A DNA stretch of 64,000 bases from assembly GCA_024509875.1 (NCBI GenBank), contig JAMPIV010006383.1, positions 96,001-160,000 on the forward strand, written 5' to 3'. A program made the translations under genes and the position numbers. Shown here one piece after another: positions 1-14,278 of the stretch. This DNA comes from Oreohelix idahoensis (taxonomy: Eukaryota; Mollusca; Gastropoda; Stylommatophora; Oreohelicidae). Each line of letters opens with the position of its first letter. The stretch's first letter is position 1. The notes under the pieces were generated by a model that saw nothing but the letters and a program-made list of their open reading frames with translations, made no database searches and was not told the origin of the DNA.

Positions 1-2
1 TA

Positions 3-1538
3 AAGATGGAAGAACTGAAGGCAGCACTGGAGAAAATCAAGATGGGCAAAGCAGCAGGGCATGATGGTATAACACCAGAAATGTTTAAGTACATGGGAGC
101 ATCAGGCGACCTATTACTCTTAAGGGTTCTACAGGCAGCATGGTACAACAAGACCATACCAAAGGATTGGGAGATTGCCATCATAACACCAATTTTCAAA
201 AAGGGTGACAATCGACAGTGTGGAAACCATAGAGGTATATCCCTTCTCAGTGTCCCTGGTAAAATCTACTCCAGAATCTTAGAGCAGAGACTCCGACGCC
301 TAGCTGAGCCACAACTGGATGAGGTCCAGTGAAGATTCCGAGCGAACCGAAGTACTCAAGACCTAATCTTCCCACTCAGACAGCTGAGTGAAAAGGCCCT
401 TGAGTATAAGAGTGAGATCCATCTTTGTTTCATAGATCTGGAAAAGGCGTTTGACAGGGTCCCCTGGAGCAAACTTTGGGACTGTTTGGCAAGGAAGAAT
501 ATTCCAGCACCTCTGATTCATGCTATACAGAGCTTCTACAAGTCTTGCAGAAATTATGTGAGGACAGCAAACCATAAGTCAGAAGAGTTCAGGACCACCA
601 CTGGTGTAAGACAAGGTGATATCCTGTCACCTTATCTTTTCATACTCCTCATGGACGATGTCATTAAGGCATGTAAGGAGAGAACAAGAAAGTATTCAGT
701 GGGGTACTGGAAGATGAGACAGGTCTGTATTTCGGAGCTGGCATTTGCTGATGATGTTGCCCTGATTGCTAAATCAGAGGCACATCTCCAATTCAACCTG
801 CAAGTCTGGAAGGAAGAGCTGGAGAAGAGCGGGATGGTCATAAGCAGCTCTAAAACGAAATCCATGGTGATATCACGAGAAGAAAGAAGACATCAGATTA
901 AGCTGGGAGAACAGGTCCTGGAGCAGGTAGACCACTTTAAATACCTCGGAGCTATTATTGACCGAAAGGGAGGCATCAAAGAAGAGTTGGCCACTCGAAA
1001 AGCAGCAGCTGGGAGACTTTTTCAGGCCATAAATCGAGGATTCCTCAGCAAGAGAGAGGTTGGTAAGAAAACGAAGATGGCTGTATACCGCTCCACCTAT
1101 GTCCCAGTCTTGACATATGGATGTGAGTCATGGGCAATGACTACAACCCACAAAAGCCAGATCCAAACCTCAGAAATGAGATATCTGAGGAAGGTTTTTG
1201 AAGTAACAAGAAGAGACATGGTACGCAACCAGACAATACGTCAAGGCCTTAAATCCCACCCCCTGCAGACCCAAGTAGAACAGTACCAACTAAGATGGTT
1301 TAGCCATGTCTGCAGAATGGGAGAAGACCGGCTACCACGACAAGCATGGGAAACAAAGAGCCAAGGATCCAGACCCCCAGGACGACCCAGAGTCCGCTGG
1401 GAGGACAACATTAGACAATCTTTGAAGGACCGAGGACTAGAATGGAACCAGGCCAGGAGGAAGACAGCCGATAGGATAGTCTGGCGCTCTCTCTTCCAAA
1501 CCTCTACACCTCACGGTAGAAGGGGAACGACTAAGTAA
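3..1538 (+). pseudogene. Non-LTR retrotransposon reverse transcriptase, 3' half, one internal stop
   Basis: This is the RT and C-terminal part of a LINE polyprotein, which copies element RNA at a nicked target. The start lies outside the window. The frame runs on with one in-frame TGA at 330-332, placed where LINE RTs usually have Gly in a 'QxGFR' motif, so GGA to TGA is likely. Visible RT blocks are 'GHDGITPEMFK' near residue 19, 'CFIDLEKAFDRVPW' (motif A), 'GVRQGDILSPYLF' (motif B) and 'FADDVAL' (motif C with both Asp). The C-terminus has the 'PPGRPRVRWEDNI' block and a closing 'DRIVWR' common in LINEs with AP endonuclease. No RNase H is seen. The stop codon lies inside the TAAG tail. Apart from the one stop it looks fairly young. 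Clade is not assigned. Confidence 0.88.
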
Positions 1539-1549
1539 GTAAGTAAGTT
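1532..1549 (+). repeat. (TAAG)4 tail of the LINE
   Basis: Four perfect TAAG units directly follow the last sense codons of the LINE and supply its stop codon. Short tandem 3' tails instead of poly(A) are known from several LINE clades. This fixes the 3' end of the element at about 1549. Confidence 0.75.
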
Positions 1550-1604
1550 ATTCATTAAGTGTTGAGTATCTATGCTATATTATCTCTTCACGAACCGACT
1601 GCAG

Positions 1605-3709
1605 TGTCACGGTATTGCCTCCCCTGCTTTGCAGTAGTGGTCCAACAGTGGAAAAAGCTATAGAGTATCTAATATGGGCCTTCAAAGATGTCTACCTTCG
1701 CACAAGATTACTCTTGGCAGAGTTGCGAATAGAAGGATAATGATGCTTCTATCTCAAGGAAGTGTTCGTAAGATATTTCCGAAGTCCAGACCAATGCTGC
1801 AATGGCAGGGCAATTTTTAAATTATATCGGTCCACCGCCTTTTATGAAGAATTAAGCAATTATTAATTTTAGCTCGTTCACGCCCCCACCCTGATTTACT
1901 CTGTGGAATTCTTATTATTATGGTATGGCTCTGTTTAGAGTGTATTTAGTAAATTGACTGAGACAAGCATGCAGTACATTCAAAATGATTAAATTGAAGT
2001 TAAATTTGTATAATTACAAATAACAGAATTAACTCTTTGACTCTGGAACAACGTTCAGAGCGTTGGTCAGATTTGACACCCGTGCCAAAACAACTCTCTG
2101 AAAGTTGTTTTAGTCTATCACGAATTAAAATTACGGCACAGGATGGAAAATAATTGCGGAGTCAAAGAGTTAATAGTAATTTAGGTTTTAACACGGTTTT
2201 AAAGAAATGAATAATTATTTATAAAAACAAGTTTATCATCACTGTTGTGATGGAATGAAAGTTTATAAATTAGGTCACTTGGCAGCTTTTATGTGTTACT
2301 TAGCTGTCAGTGACGGTTCTTCTCCTTTTGATGGTTTGGTTCTTGGTAGACTGATCACACTCGTCGCTGGTCGAGGTTGAAGGCGCAGCACGTTTCAAGA
2401 AATGTCAGGGAGTGTCTACAAAGTTGGTCCCTCGTCTTTAAACTCAGGCCATTCCTCCCTTCTTATTCCATAGATACTACTCTCAACTGGTACCACCAAC
2501 AACTATGGTACAAGAATAGAAACAAAACGCTCTCCTGAGTATTGCGTTTCCCGACATATAGTTATGGTTCCCTTTCTCCTATTCCACCATCCCATCTACC
2601 TCAGACTTTACACTTGATGAGAGTTAAACTTAATCCCTCGAGAGGAAACTTTCTTTACATTTAAATTGAATAGCTTTATATTTACGTTGCATTCAAATGA
2701 AAAGGTTAATAGTATAGATAGACTATGGTTACATTAACATCTACACTGATTGGAAATTGTTCACAATATATATTGAATATCTTTTCAATTACATCTACAC
2801 TGACTGAAAAGCTTTGAAACTTTCATTAATTTTAAAGTGAATATGTTTACACAGACATTTACATTGGTTTGTAATTGTCAAAATTATACTTAGAATGTAC
2901 ATCATTTCTTTCATCTTTCCCTCCCTGCTCCCTATGGAACTTGGGACTACCTATGCTTTTTAGTTCTATTTAAGAAACTAGCATTATAGCAGCCACCAGC
3001 CCTCGCAGGGGTGGTTCATAAAATCATCATTCTATATGCTGAGGTTGCCCGCCTCAAATGACTTGGACATCCACTAGCCCATTTCACATATTAATATTCA
3101 TATGTCAATAAATACACATTGGTTCTCATGTTAGTATAATGTGCAAATAAATGCACAACTTACGCCAATCTTGGCTCACAGACTGTTTGCTCAGAGAAAT
3201 AGGTTTAAGGCACTGGCAGATGCCTTTTTTCCCTCGTCTTGGGGGTCGTTATGTTAGCACTAAACTCCCACTATGAATCCGTGTTTTAGTTTCCTCAGAT
3301 GCCGGTCTTCCTTATTAAAATGGTTTTCCTGGGCTCTTTAAGTCCTTCAAGATGTTCCACAAAGTCCGGTCTGATAAAGAGAATTCTGAATTCTAACCCC
3401 GGCAGTCTGGTTTTATCTTGGCAAGCGATCTTCACAGGGAATTTTAACAGTGTCTTAAAACTGCGAAAAGGTCAGGTTATATGGCCCTTCTTCCCCCCGC
3501 ATTTGTTTTGTTACCAGGCTAATCAGAACGCCAATTGTTTCAAACCTGCGTGTTTTGTGGGGTAATTTCTTAATTATTTCCGCCTGAAATAATGTGCGTG
3601 ATGCAGAAGGTCACCTCTACCATATATGGAAATAAAACATCAAATGCCTTGTATGTAAACTCACAAACACACCAGTAAACTCATTCGACAATATGTATCA
3701 GATGTAACA
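1605..3709 (+). repeat. R1, a 2.1 kb non-coding interspersed repeat, full copy
   Basis: Begins TGTCACGGTATTGCC and ends near ATGTAACA. The reverse complement of almost the whole stretch occurs at 27056-29012, and its first 300-400 bases recur at 26345-26645, 41483-41880 and 41930-42295. Easily matched landmarks are 'cagtagtggtccaaca' near the start, a block rich in 'ccatctacctc' near 2590, and 'ccatatatgg' near 3620. Without the MITE at 2029-2173 it is about 1.96 kb, the size of the reverse copy. No coding domain is seen. TGT...ACA ends would fit a solo LTR, but the 5-base flanks (TGCAG and TCTTA) do not match, so the class is open. Confidence 0.75.
2029..2173. mobile_element. 145 bp MITE with perfect 15 bp inverted ends and TTAA borders
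   Basis: The ends are TTAACTCTTTGACTC (2029-2043) and its exact reverse complement (2159-2173). The outer TTAA on both sides is the target duplication expected of piggyBac-type transposition. It sits inside R1. The reverse R1 copy has a single TTAA at the matching place (28580-28583) and no insert, so insertion and duplication can be read directly. It has no coding capacity and would have been moved by a transposase elsewhere. Assignment to piggyBac rests on TTAA only. Confidence 0.82.
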
Positions 3710-3732
3710 TCTTACTTTTCTGCTTTACCACA

Positions 3733-3840
3733 AGGAGATGAGAAGAACGTGGAAAGAACTTGAGATGATGGCACGTGACAGGAGGACTTGGCATGTGTTT
3801 GTTGAAGGCACATGCTCCTTTGGGAGTGGAGGGTTATGAA
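3733..3840 (+). pseudogene. LINE 3'-end fragment, C-terminal RT residues
   Basis: The forward frame gives 'EMRRTWKELEMMARDRRTW' followed by 'HVFVEGTCSFGS', the last residues of the LINE family also found at 38830-38990 and 8245-10735 on the minus strand. Only the final 35 or so residues remain. It lies 70 bases from the 3' end of a different LINE fragment on the other strand. Confidence 0.7.
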
Positions 3841-3910
3841 TGACAAGATGTGCAGAAAACGGCGATGTCATGCTTCTTCTTTGATCCTTAGCCGCCGACC
3901 GTCAAAGCAG

Positions 3911-4290
3911 TTAGTGGCCATCACGCCTAGTGGCGTCTTGTAGGGCAACAACAAATTTATTCCACTTTGCTCGGTCGGTGGCTATCCTTCGTACAGTGCC
4001 CCAACTCTGGTTCATTTTTTGCATCTCAGCCTCCACAGTCCTCCTCCAGGTTGTTTTTGGTCGGCCTCTCTTTCGTTTTCCTTCAGGGGTCCATAGCATA
4101 GCTGTTCTTGTGATGGCATCGGGGTCTCTTCTGAGGACATGGCCAACCCAGCTCCAGCGTCTGCCAGCTATGATGGTGTGCATGTCCTCTTGCATGTCAT
4201 GCATGTCTGTCCAAAATGTGTCGCACAGACGAGTAATCTCGTTATCTGTCGCTTGAGCACACACAATCCGTCTTTTTACCATCTCGTCAA
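3911..4290 (-). pseudogene. LINE 3'-end fragment, C-terminal RT domain
   Basis: An open 123-residue stretch carries 'RRWSWVGHVLRRDPDAI', 'KRKRGRPKTTWRRTVEAEM' and 'DRAKWNKFV', the conserved tail that follows RT in many AP-endonuclease LINEs. It ends 'DATRRDGH'. The catalytic part is missing, as in a usual 5'-truncated copy. A short piece with the same ending lies at 33480-33520. It differs from the family at 3733-3840, so two LINE families ended here in opposite orientations. Confidence 0.8.
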
Positions 4291-4429
4291 AGAACGCATC
4301 CTGGCCTTATCAGCGATTAAACAAATGCGCTGGGCGATTTTAGTGTTAATCTGTAGTCTGATGTCGGTCACACCCGAGATTAACCAACATGGCTGTCGAT
4401 TAATTATTATCTCAGCCGTTCCTTGCAAA

Positions 4430-4695
4430 GCAGGGAGAAACGGGTAACATAACAGGCGACCGGGTGATACAGGATCAAACCCGGGCGACGGCATTTGAGG
4501 ATTTTTCGTCGACCGGGATTTGTACTGGATTAACTCGAGACCTGGCGAGGACATTTGAAGGAGTGTCGTCGACCAGGGACTGGCGGCTCCTGAGCCGACC
4601 CAGCTGCAATGGGTACCTCCGAAATCGGCGAGTATTTGCCTGAATGGCGAGGGACACCTGTCTCTGTACAAGAAATAAAGGGATACTCACGTAAA
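4430..4695 (+). mobile_element. SINE-like element with a shared core motif
   Basis: A possible B-box (GGATCAAACCC near 4472) is followed by two related 35-base segments, each with 'catttga' and 'tcgtcgacc', and then the core GACCCAGCTGCAATGGGTAC (4597-4616). Variants of this core occur in the SINEs at 11695, 21355, 39315 and 43395. The head is poorly preserved and the ends are approximate. Confidence 0.45.
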
Positions 4696-5200
4696 ATCAA
4701 TGTCAGGTTAGACATAAAATAATAACCTGAGATTTCGCCTCGAGTATTAGCGGGCGTACGAAAAAAAAAAATAAATAACAGGCATGAAGACTTAATACTG
4801 AGAGGAGTGTAAGAATGTTGAAATATACAAAATATCTGCTACATAGCAGAGAAAGAAAACAGTGATGACCATACTGATTACTGCCGTAGTAAAGCAGAGA
4901 TCGAGAAGAGGTCGCCCCAAAGCCATGTGACATGCAGCAATATTCCATTAGACACATAGACGATAGGAACGATGTTAATGACAATATACAGAGCCAGGCC
5001 TAGGGTGTTTTCATATGACCATGAGGTCTCGTTTAATCGCCTCCCCTCTCCCTTCGTGCCGTGTACTGAATTATTTTCTTATGATGGTCAATATCATACT
5101 ATAAAGTTGGATCACACTTTAATTTTGTAACAATTCGGTACCTCCCTGAAGACAATGCCCAGTGCGGCCGCACCGCTCGCACCGCCCAAGAGTCGGCTCT

Positions 5201-5344
<144 letters not shown>

Positions 5345-5345
5345 A

Positions 5346-5471
5346 AAGTGGTTTGGTCATCTCATGAGAATAGAACCCGATAAATGACCATTACGCGCCT
5401 ACAACATTAGAAGATCGGGGTTCAGAGCACAGTGAAGAACAAGAAGCAGATGGACGGACATGACAGACTAA
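5346..5471 (+). pseudogene. Small LINE C-terminal fragment
   Basis: The frame begins '[13 protein letters not shown]' and, past two in-frame stops, contains 'RTRSRWTDM'. This is the 'GHxxRM...RWxD' signature of the RT tail, similar to the LINE at 3-1538. It starts directly after the palindromic AT tract. Confidence 0.5.
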
Positions 5472-5558
5472 GGTGACAGACTTTACTCTAAAACGCAAAC
5501 TAAATCTTCACGGCAGTAGTGCAAGTACAATCGTAAGTAATTAAATAAGTTAGTAAGG

Positions 5559-8234
<2,676 letters not shown>

Positions 8235-8244
8235 CATAAATCAT

Positions 8245-10735
8245 AAATACCCTTTAGCTCCGCGAGGACCATAGTCCTTCAGCAAACACATACCAAGTCT
8301 TCCTGTCCCGTGCCATCCGCTCAAGTTATTTCCATGTTTTCCTTATCATTTTCACCTCTGTATCCAGTTCTCTTCTCCATGTGTTTTTTGATCTACCTCT
8401 GCCTCTCTTTCTCTGTGGATTCCAGAACAAGGACTGCCTTGTAATACTATCAGCAGGTTTACTCAATGTGTGTCCTATCTATCGCCAGCGTCTTCTTCTC
8501 AGCTCTTGTTCCACTTACACTTGTGTCTGGTTCTTGTCATCAATTCCACATTTGTGACTTTGTCATACCATTTCAGTCCTCCTATTTTACGCAAGCACCC
8601 GTTTATAAAGTCTGTAGCTTTTTAGTTGTTGTTTTTGTTGCTCTCCATGTCTCAGAGCCATACAATAGGACTGACTTGACATTTGAGTTGATGATTCTTA
8701 TTTTCGTGTTGGACCTTATTTCTCTAGTTCTCCAAATGTTTTCCAATGCAATGAAAGCGCCTCTTGCTTTTTGTATTCTTTTTTTTATATCATTGTCTGT
8801 CCCTCCAACTGTGTCTATATTACTACCAAGATATATGTACGATTCTACATGCTTTAGTGGTGTTTCTTCAAGTTCAATCGTGTTATCATTTCTTGCATTT
8901 ATTCTCATAATCTTTGTCTTTTCCCTGTATATTTTCCGGCCTACTTGTTGTGACCTCTCTTCGAGAATTTTCACTTTCTCTTGCATCTGATTATGGTTGT
9001 AGGACAGAAGAGCCAAGTCATTTGCAAAATCCAGATCATCAAGCTGTTTAGTCAGATTCCACTGGATTCCATTTACGTTGTGTGAAGTCGATGTTTTCCT
9101 AACCCAATCTATTGCTAATACGAAAAGAAATGGAGATATCCCTGTCTCACTCCAGTTCTTATCCTAAAAGGTTCTGTAAGGTGTCCTTCATGAAGAACTC
9201 TGCATGTCATGTCTTCATAGGTCGGTCTTCATGGGAACTCCATAATGCCTCATGAGTTTCCAAAGTGATTCTCGGTCTACACTGTCAAATGCCTTTTCAT
9301 AATCCACGAATCCGATGTAAAGCGGTGAATTCCATTCCAGACTTCGTTCAACTATTATTCTCAATGTGGCTATCTGGTCTGTACAGAATCTGTTTTGTCG
9401 AAAACCTGCTTGTTCATCTCTCAATTGCTTGTCTATGGACTCTTTTAATCTCTCAAGGATGATTCTGTTTAATACTTTTCCTGGCACTGATAGTAACATT
9501 ATCCTTCTATAATTTGTGCCCTCTTGTAAATTTCCCTTCTTAGGCAACTTGACCAGATAACCTTCCTTCCACTCTGCTGGTATTTCCTCTCTCTCCCAGA
9601 CTTTGCCAACTAGTTTGTATAATATCTCTGTAGAGGTATAATATCTGTTTGTATGGCCTCTGCTGGAATGCCATCTGGACCAGTTGCTTTTCCATCTTTC
9701 AGAAGCTTTATGGCTTTCTTTATTTCTTCTCTACTTGGTCGTTCACAGCTGATTTGTAGGTCCTCTTCTGCTGGCTGGATGTCTGGGGGATTTGTTGGAG
9801 CTGGTCTATTGAGAAGTTCCTCAAAATGTTCTGTCCATCTCTTCATTTGTTCTTGTATATTACTAAGCAATTTTCCATTCTTATCATTTATGAGGCCATT
9901 TGGTTGCTTATATTTCCCTGTTAGCTTCTTTGTGTTGTTGTACAAGTCACTCATATTTCCTTTGGCTGCAGCTTCCTCTGCTTCCCTTGCCAACTCTTCA
10001 ATACACTTCCTCTTGTCTCTTTTGATGTTTCTTCTGACTTCTTTGTTTGCTTCTATGTACACTTCATGAGCCTTGGTTTTGGAGCTTCTGGTTTTGCTTC
10101 TGTTTAAATCTGCTTTCTTGTTTTTCCTGTCTTCTATCTTACTAATGGTTTCTGTTGTTATCCATGCTTTGTGCTGATGTGTTCTTTTTCTCAGTACTTC
10201 TTCACATGTCTCGTTCCATATATTTTTTACTTTTGCCAGTGGTCTTCCGTATCTGCATTATCTTCCAGCTGTTGGAGTACTTAGTATTTTTGGATACTGT
10301 GATATAAAATTTGTCTCTTATTTCCTGATTTCTTAGATATCCCACATAGTACTGTTGTCTATAGCTATTTACCGTTGTAAATTTCTTGAGTTTTAATTTT
10401 GTTTTAGCTAACAGAAGATGGTGGTCTGATACCACATCTGTTCCCCTACATACTTTTACACGATGCAATGAGGACCTAAACTTCTTACTTATGCAAATGT
10501 GATCAATCTGATTCTCAGTTCTGTGGTCTGGTGATATCCATGTTGCTTTATGTATTTTTTTTATGTAAAGATATGCTTCCTCCTATAGCTAGTTGATTTG
10601 AAGCACAGAAGTTAGCTAATAGTTCCCCATTTTCGATCGTCATACCTAATCCATGCTTTCCCATGATTTCTTCAAAGCCGGTGTTGACTGTACCCATTTT
10701 CGCCTTTAGGTCTCTGTCGCGAAGTGGATTTAAGA
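8245..10735 (-). pseudogene. AP-endonuclease LINE, 5'-truncated and decayed
   Basis: Read from 10735 downward, an AP-endonuclease part appears first ('MGKHGLG', then 'RGTDVVSDHHLLLA' at 10400-10440, the SDH motif). A linker follows and then the RT: 'KATGPDGIPAEAI' near 9690, 'DEQAGFRQN', 'FVDYEKAFDSVDRESLW' (motif A), 'RTGVRQG' near 9160, and motif C near 9025, which reads FAND instead of FADD. The C-terminal 'RGRGRSKNTWRRELDTEV' block lies near 8360. There are several frameshifts and stops, including one at about 9157 after motif B. Loss of the first Asp of motif C should abolish polymerase activity. The same family's 3' end is seen at 38830 and 3733. Start in endonuclease means 5' truncation. 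Confidence 0.88.
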
Positions 10736-10739
10736 CCAG

Positions 10740-11494
10740 AGGTTGTCTTAATATAGAGACAAGACACTAGTGATAAGAAAGTCTGAGGAGATAGAGTTTA
10801 GAAGAAAATGACAGTGAATGTGGAAAGATGAGTCTATTGGCTTCGAGGGTGAGAACCTAGATTGACTCTCCCTCGCCACTTGTGACGTATAGTATAACTA
10901 TAGACTCACCACCTCTTACTACCAATACAGGAGTTAAGGTTTAACTAAAGACCACAGACACCACTATACAGACAACATACAGGTACAGTATAGTATAGAC
11001 GCTGACCCAGTTTAAAGTTTATAGTTTATTTACACCAACAAATATCAATTACAGATCAAATACATAAAGTGCGTGTTCGCACTCCTGGAAAAAAACAAGA
11101 ACAATTAAAAGGATTTGTACTCAACCCCAACCCTTCACCCACGCTTTCAACCTGTATGGGGAAAAGAATTAAAGATTAAACAAAACCACACTGAACTTGG
11201 TGGAGTCTCGGATTTCGAGCCACCACTCCAACTAACCTAATATATTATTAAACACAAAAAAACTCCACAGTCCAGATTGTAGACCTAACTCACTATCTAC
11301 ACACAATCTGGAAAAACAAAGAACTTTCTAAAGTCCTACGCCGATAATCGCTGCTTCACACACACTGATCCACTAAATGATCGTTTCAGTGATATCTCAG
11401 CGGCTGTCCTAACACAACTTTCTATCTGCTTCTATAACCTCTCTCTCCCCTCCGTTTCTGCTCTGCGGCAGTTTTTGTGGTAAAAAGTTGTTTA
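10740..11494. other. Unassigned stretch
   Basis: No coding domain, terminal repeat or match elsewhere in the window was found. Composition is ordinary and slightly rich in A and C on the given strand. Confidence 0.4.
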
Positions 11495-11602
11495 CGGGAT
11501 AGGGTAACCAGCCCCATGCCCAACCCTCCTTAGTCGCTTTTACGACATGTATGGTACAGTGTTACTATTCTTTGCTCCCCTTTCGGGCTCCAGTAATACA
11601 CG

Positions 11603-11603
<1 letters not shown>
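11495..11603 (+). repeat. Interspersed segment shared with 39020-39135
   Basis: The stretch around 'CCAGCCCCATGCC', 'TTTTACGACATG', 'GTTACTATTCTTTG' and 'CCGTTTCGGACC' (variant here 'CCCTTTCGGGCT') recurs at 39020-39135 in the same orientation. Its class is unknown. It runs directly into an AT tract here. Confidence 0.6.

Positions 11604-11604
<1 letters not shown>

Positions 11605-11682
<78 letters not shown>
11605..11682. repeat. (AT)n microsatellite
   Basis: Pure AT between the shared segment and a SINE head. The open frames across it are artefacts. Confidence 0.95.
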
Positions 11683-11683
<1 letters not shown>

Positions 11684-11694
11684 CTCGTACATAT

Positions 11695-11968
11695 GGGAGC
11701 CGCAGTAGCGCAGTGGATAGGGCACTGGCTTGCAAGCTCGGTTGTCCATGGTTCGATCCCCAGTTGAGGTGGGATTTTTTAGACCACAAACGGCTCCGGG
11801 GTCGACCCAGCCTCTTGAAATGGGTACCAGAACAACTCTGGGAAGGTTACGGCGGCCGGTGTGATGCTCACCACATCACCCATAGTCTGCCGATGATCAA
11901 GAAAAAACGGGCCTAACACCGTATTCCCAATATGCCTCAATAGGCGCGTAACTGGATCCTTTATCTTC
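11695..11968 (+). mobile_element. tRNA-headed SINE
   Basis: The head is tRNA-like, with an A-box TAGCGCAGTGG (11706-11716) and a B-box GGTTCGATCCC (11750-11760) 34 bases apart, suited to internal RNA polymerase III transcription. The body carries the core 'cgacccagcctcttgaaatgggtacc' in split form (11804-11829), related to cores in the other SINEs of this window. It ends in an AT tract. It is not a working tRNA gene: it has no proper acceptor pairing or 3' flank and continues for 200 bases beyond the head. Confidence 0.8.
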
Positions 11969-11985
11969 ATATATATATATATATA

Positions 11986-12321
11986 AGATAAAAGGCAACT
12001 TCTGTCTGTCTCTTACCTCATACCTCGAGAACGGCTGAACCGATTTTGATGCGGTTTTCTCCAGAAAATTGAACATTTCTCTGGAAAGGCTTTAAGCTAT
12101 ATATCTATCATGGTACGACATCAGGAGGGAAAAACTCCAAACATTCTTATTTCATACTTCGAATGTCGTCTATAAAGATGCCCTTACTTAAATGTTTTGC
12201 GTTAGAAGCACACCTCAATGCAACAGTATAAAAAAGTTAATCCTTCCTAACACGATTCGCAACAAATCCGACTTGCACCCATTTCGGCATGGACCCGGGC
12301 TAGGCTGGGTATGACCGCTAG
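11986..12321 (+). mobile_element. Helitron-like non-autonomous element
   Basis: The 5' part has 'CTGTCTGTCTC' and 'CGAGAACGGCTGAACCGATT', a sequence I know from many short animal repeats of this type. The 3' end has a decayed hairpin (ACCCGGGC...GGCTGGGT) followed by CTAG and then T. Helitrons typically end in a hairpin plus CTRR and insert between A and T. AT tracts on both sides fit an A|T target. The 5' TC end is not clear, so Helitron identity is an inference. Confidence 0.45.
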
Positions 12322-12383
12322 TATATATATATATATATATACATATCTGTGTGTGGATTCCGGGTAAGTCACTCTCTGGGTAC

Positions 12384-14258
12384 TGTAGTAAAGTACTCTG
12401 TGTGACACCCCACTCATATTTCCCCGATTCAAAAATCTAGTTAACGTAAATTTACAACCTATAACCCACTACTACTATGTTTGAAATTTGTCAAGGGCAA
12501 GGTCAAACCTACCGCTAAAAATTGGACAAAATAATTTGAATTTTCTACTACCCCGTTAAAAATCTATAAATAATTTCCATGTTTGACCTTGGTCTGAAGG
12601 CCATGGCAAATCAACCGCTAGAAAATTAACTAACGTATTCTTAAAATCTATTAATAACCACAGCATTTGAAATTTATCTCAAGGCCATCGTCAAATCAAA
12701 CCGCCAACATTTAAATAAAGATTTGAATTTTCTAACACCAAGCGTAAATGTCCCACCCCAACCACACACACGCGCTCCACCCTTCCCAAATATTTATGAA
12801 CGAACGCCGTAAAGTTTGGCAACTAACTGAATTGTTACCTGTTTTATAGGGGAGAGGGAAGGTTGTTTAAAATGGAAAGCAAGCCTAATAGGTGTGTTTG
12901 GAAAAAACTTAGATAATGTATTTCTTTATAAATAAAGAGAGTTTAAATAAAAGGGATGTCTTGAATTGTAGCGTTAATATTGTTAAATATAATACCATAA
13001 GAATTTCCCTTATAATAAATTATCTGGCCTTAGAAACATTTATTTTACTAATATTTTGGTTCAGTGAAAGGAGCAAATAATTACTTAAAAATTACACATA
13101 TGAAAACGGGGACAAATAATAATAAAACTATATAGGAAGATAGAGGACAGTTGTCTGTTTAATAATCACTTTCAATATTAAAAATCGACCCATTAATAAC
13201 AAAGATATTGTATAAATAAAATTAAGACAGACGAACAAACACACTTCTGAACTGCTCAATTTGATAGCCTTCTGAAAAGTTAAATTTTCTTAACGCGTTT
13301 CTGATTGGTTAATTGAAGTTTAGGATGGGGCGATAAAATTGACAATCTGCCGGCATAGTGCGCCATTTGAGAAAAACTGAAACACAGACAGATTGAGAGC
13401 AGATGCAAAGCATTGATGTTGAATGCCTTTGCCGTCTGGACGATAGAGGTCTGAACTTGAACCATTAACCGCCAGTCAATCTTGGGATTGTGTGATTTAT
13501 TCTTTACTTGCGGGTTGAATTGCCAAATTGAAAAGTGATATAACCCCTAAAAATTTAGAATCTGTGGGCACAGAGAAAGCTTCTTATATAACTGCAAGCT
13601 TCCTGTCACATCAGCATTCAGGGGAACTCTGAATTACTTGTTGTTCTTGAAGATTCTTAAGCCACCACCACAGACAGGCTTTTAAGATAAGTCCATTAAA
13701 ACTGACACTTGAGGACTCATCCTTATCATTCCATCCAAATACAAGAAATAAAAGGGGGGCATGATGAAACACACAAACCCTCAAATCATTGACATAATTC
13801 TTATCCAGTGTTAACATATTCCAGTAGGGAGTACAAACCTATTGATATTTTAGACTTATCATTTTATGGACAGGATTTCCACCCTATTTATTTAAAACTT
13901 GTAAATAAAGAAACATTTCTTTTTGAGGTGAAAATTCCTGTTCCAGAAAATTGAGGTTCAGAAATATTAAAAATTGTAATATAATTATATAAAGTTTCAC
14001 ACAGTCTTACTTAATTCAATTATATTGAGTTACAGTTGTGTTTGTTTTATTGACACATCACTATACCTACATTACCCTAGACACGTAGCCATATAACATA
14101 CCCAGAAAATATTTCCCAGAGTGAGATCTCAGAGAGGTAGCGGATAGGTACCCTGAGAATACAACATCATCAACAATTAGACTCAGGGACTTACACAGCT
14201 TGACCTTACTCTGTTTACACTTAGTTAAGTAACACCAATAACCTCTCATATTACCACA
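12384..14258 (+). repeat. 5' LTR of the gypsy element
   Basis: This 1875 bp repeat matches 18956-20831 along its whole length with scattered substitutions and small indels (three differences in the first 75 bases). It would hold promoter and polyadenylation signals. I could not place a TATA box with confidence. The open frames on the other strand (13280-13465 and 13611-13817) are not supported. Confidence 0.95.
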
Positions 14259-14259
14259 T

Positions 14260-14278
14260 ATTGGGGTCCTGTCCTGGA
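14260..14278 (+). promoter_or_regulatory. Candidate primer binding site
   Basis: TTGGGGTCCTGTCCTGGAT follows the 5' LTR by one or two bases and begins with the TGG that pairs with a tRNA 3' CCA. The tRNA was not identified. Confidence 0.5.

Noticed and set aside
1605..3709. R1 as a confirmed solo LTR
   Set aside because: The ends would fit, but the 5 bp flanks differ in both long copies, so I leave the class open.
12361..12383. Gypsy insertion into a SINE core
   Set aside because: The GGTACC at the target resembles the core, but the flanking bases do not match the SINEs well enough.
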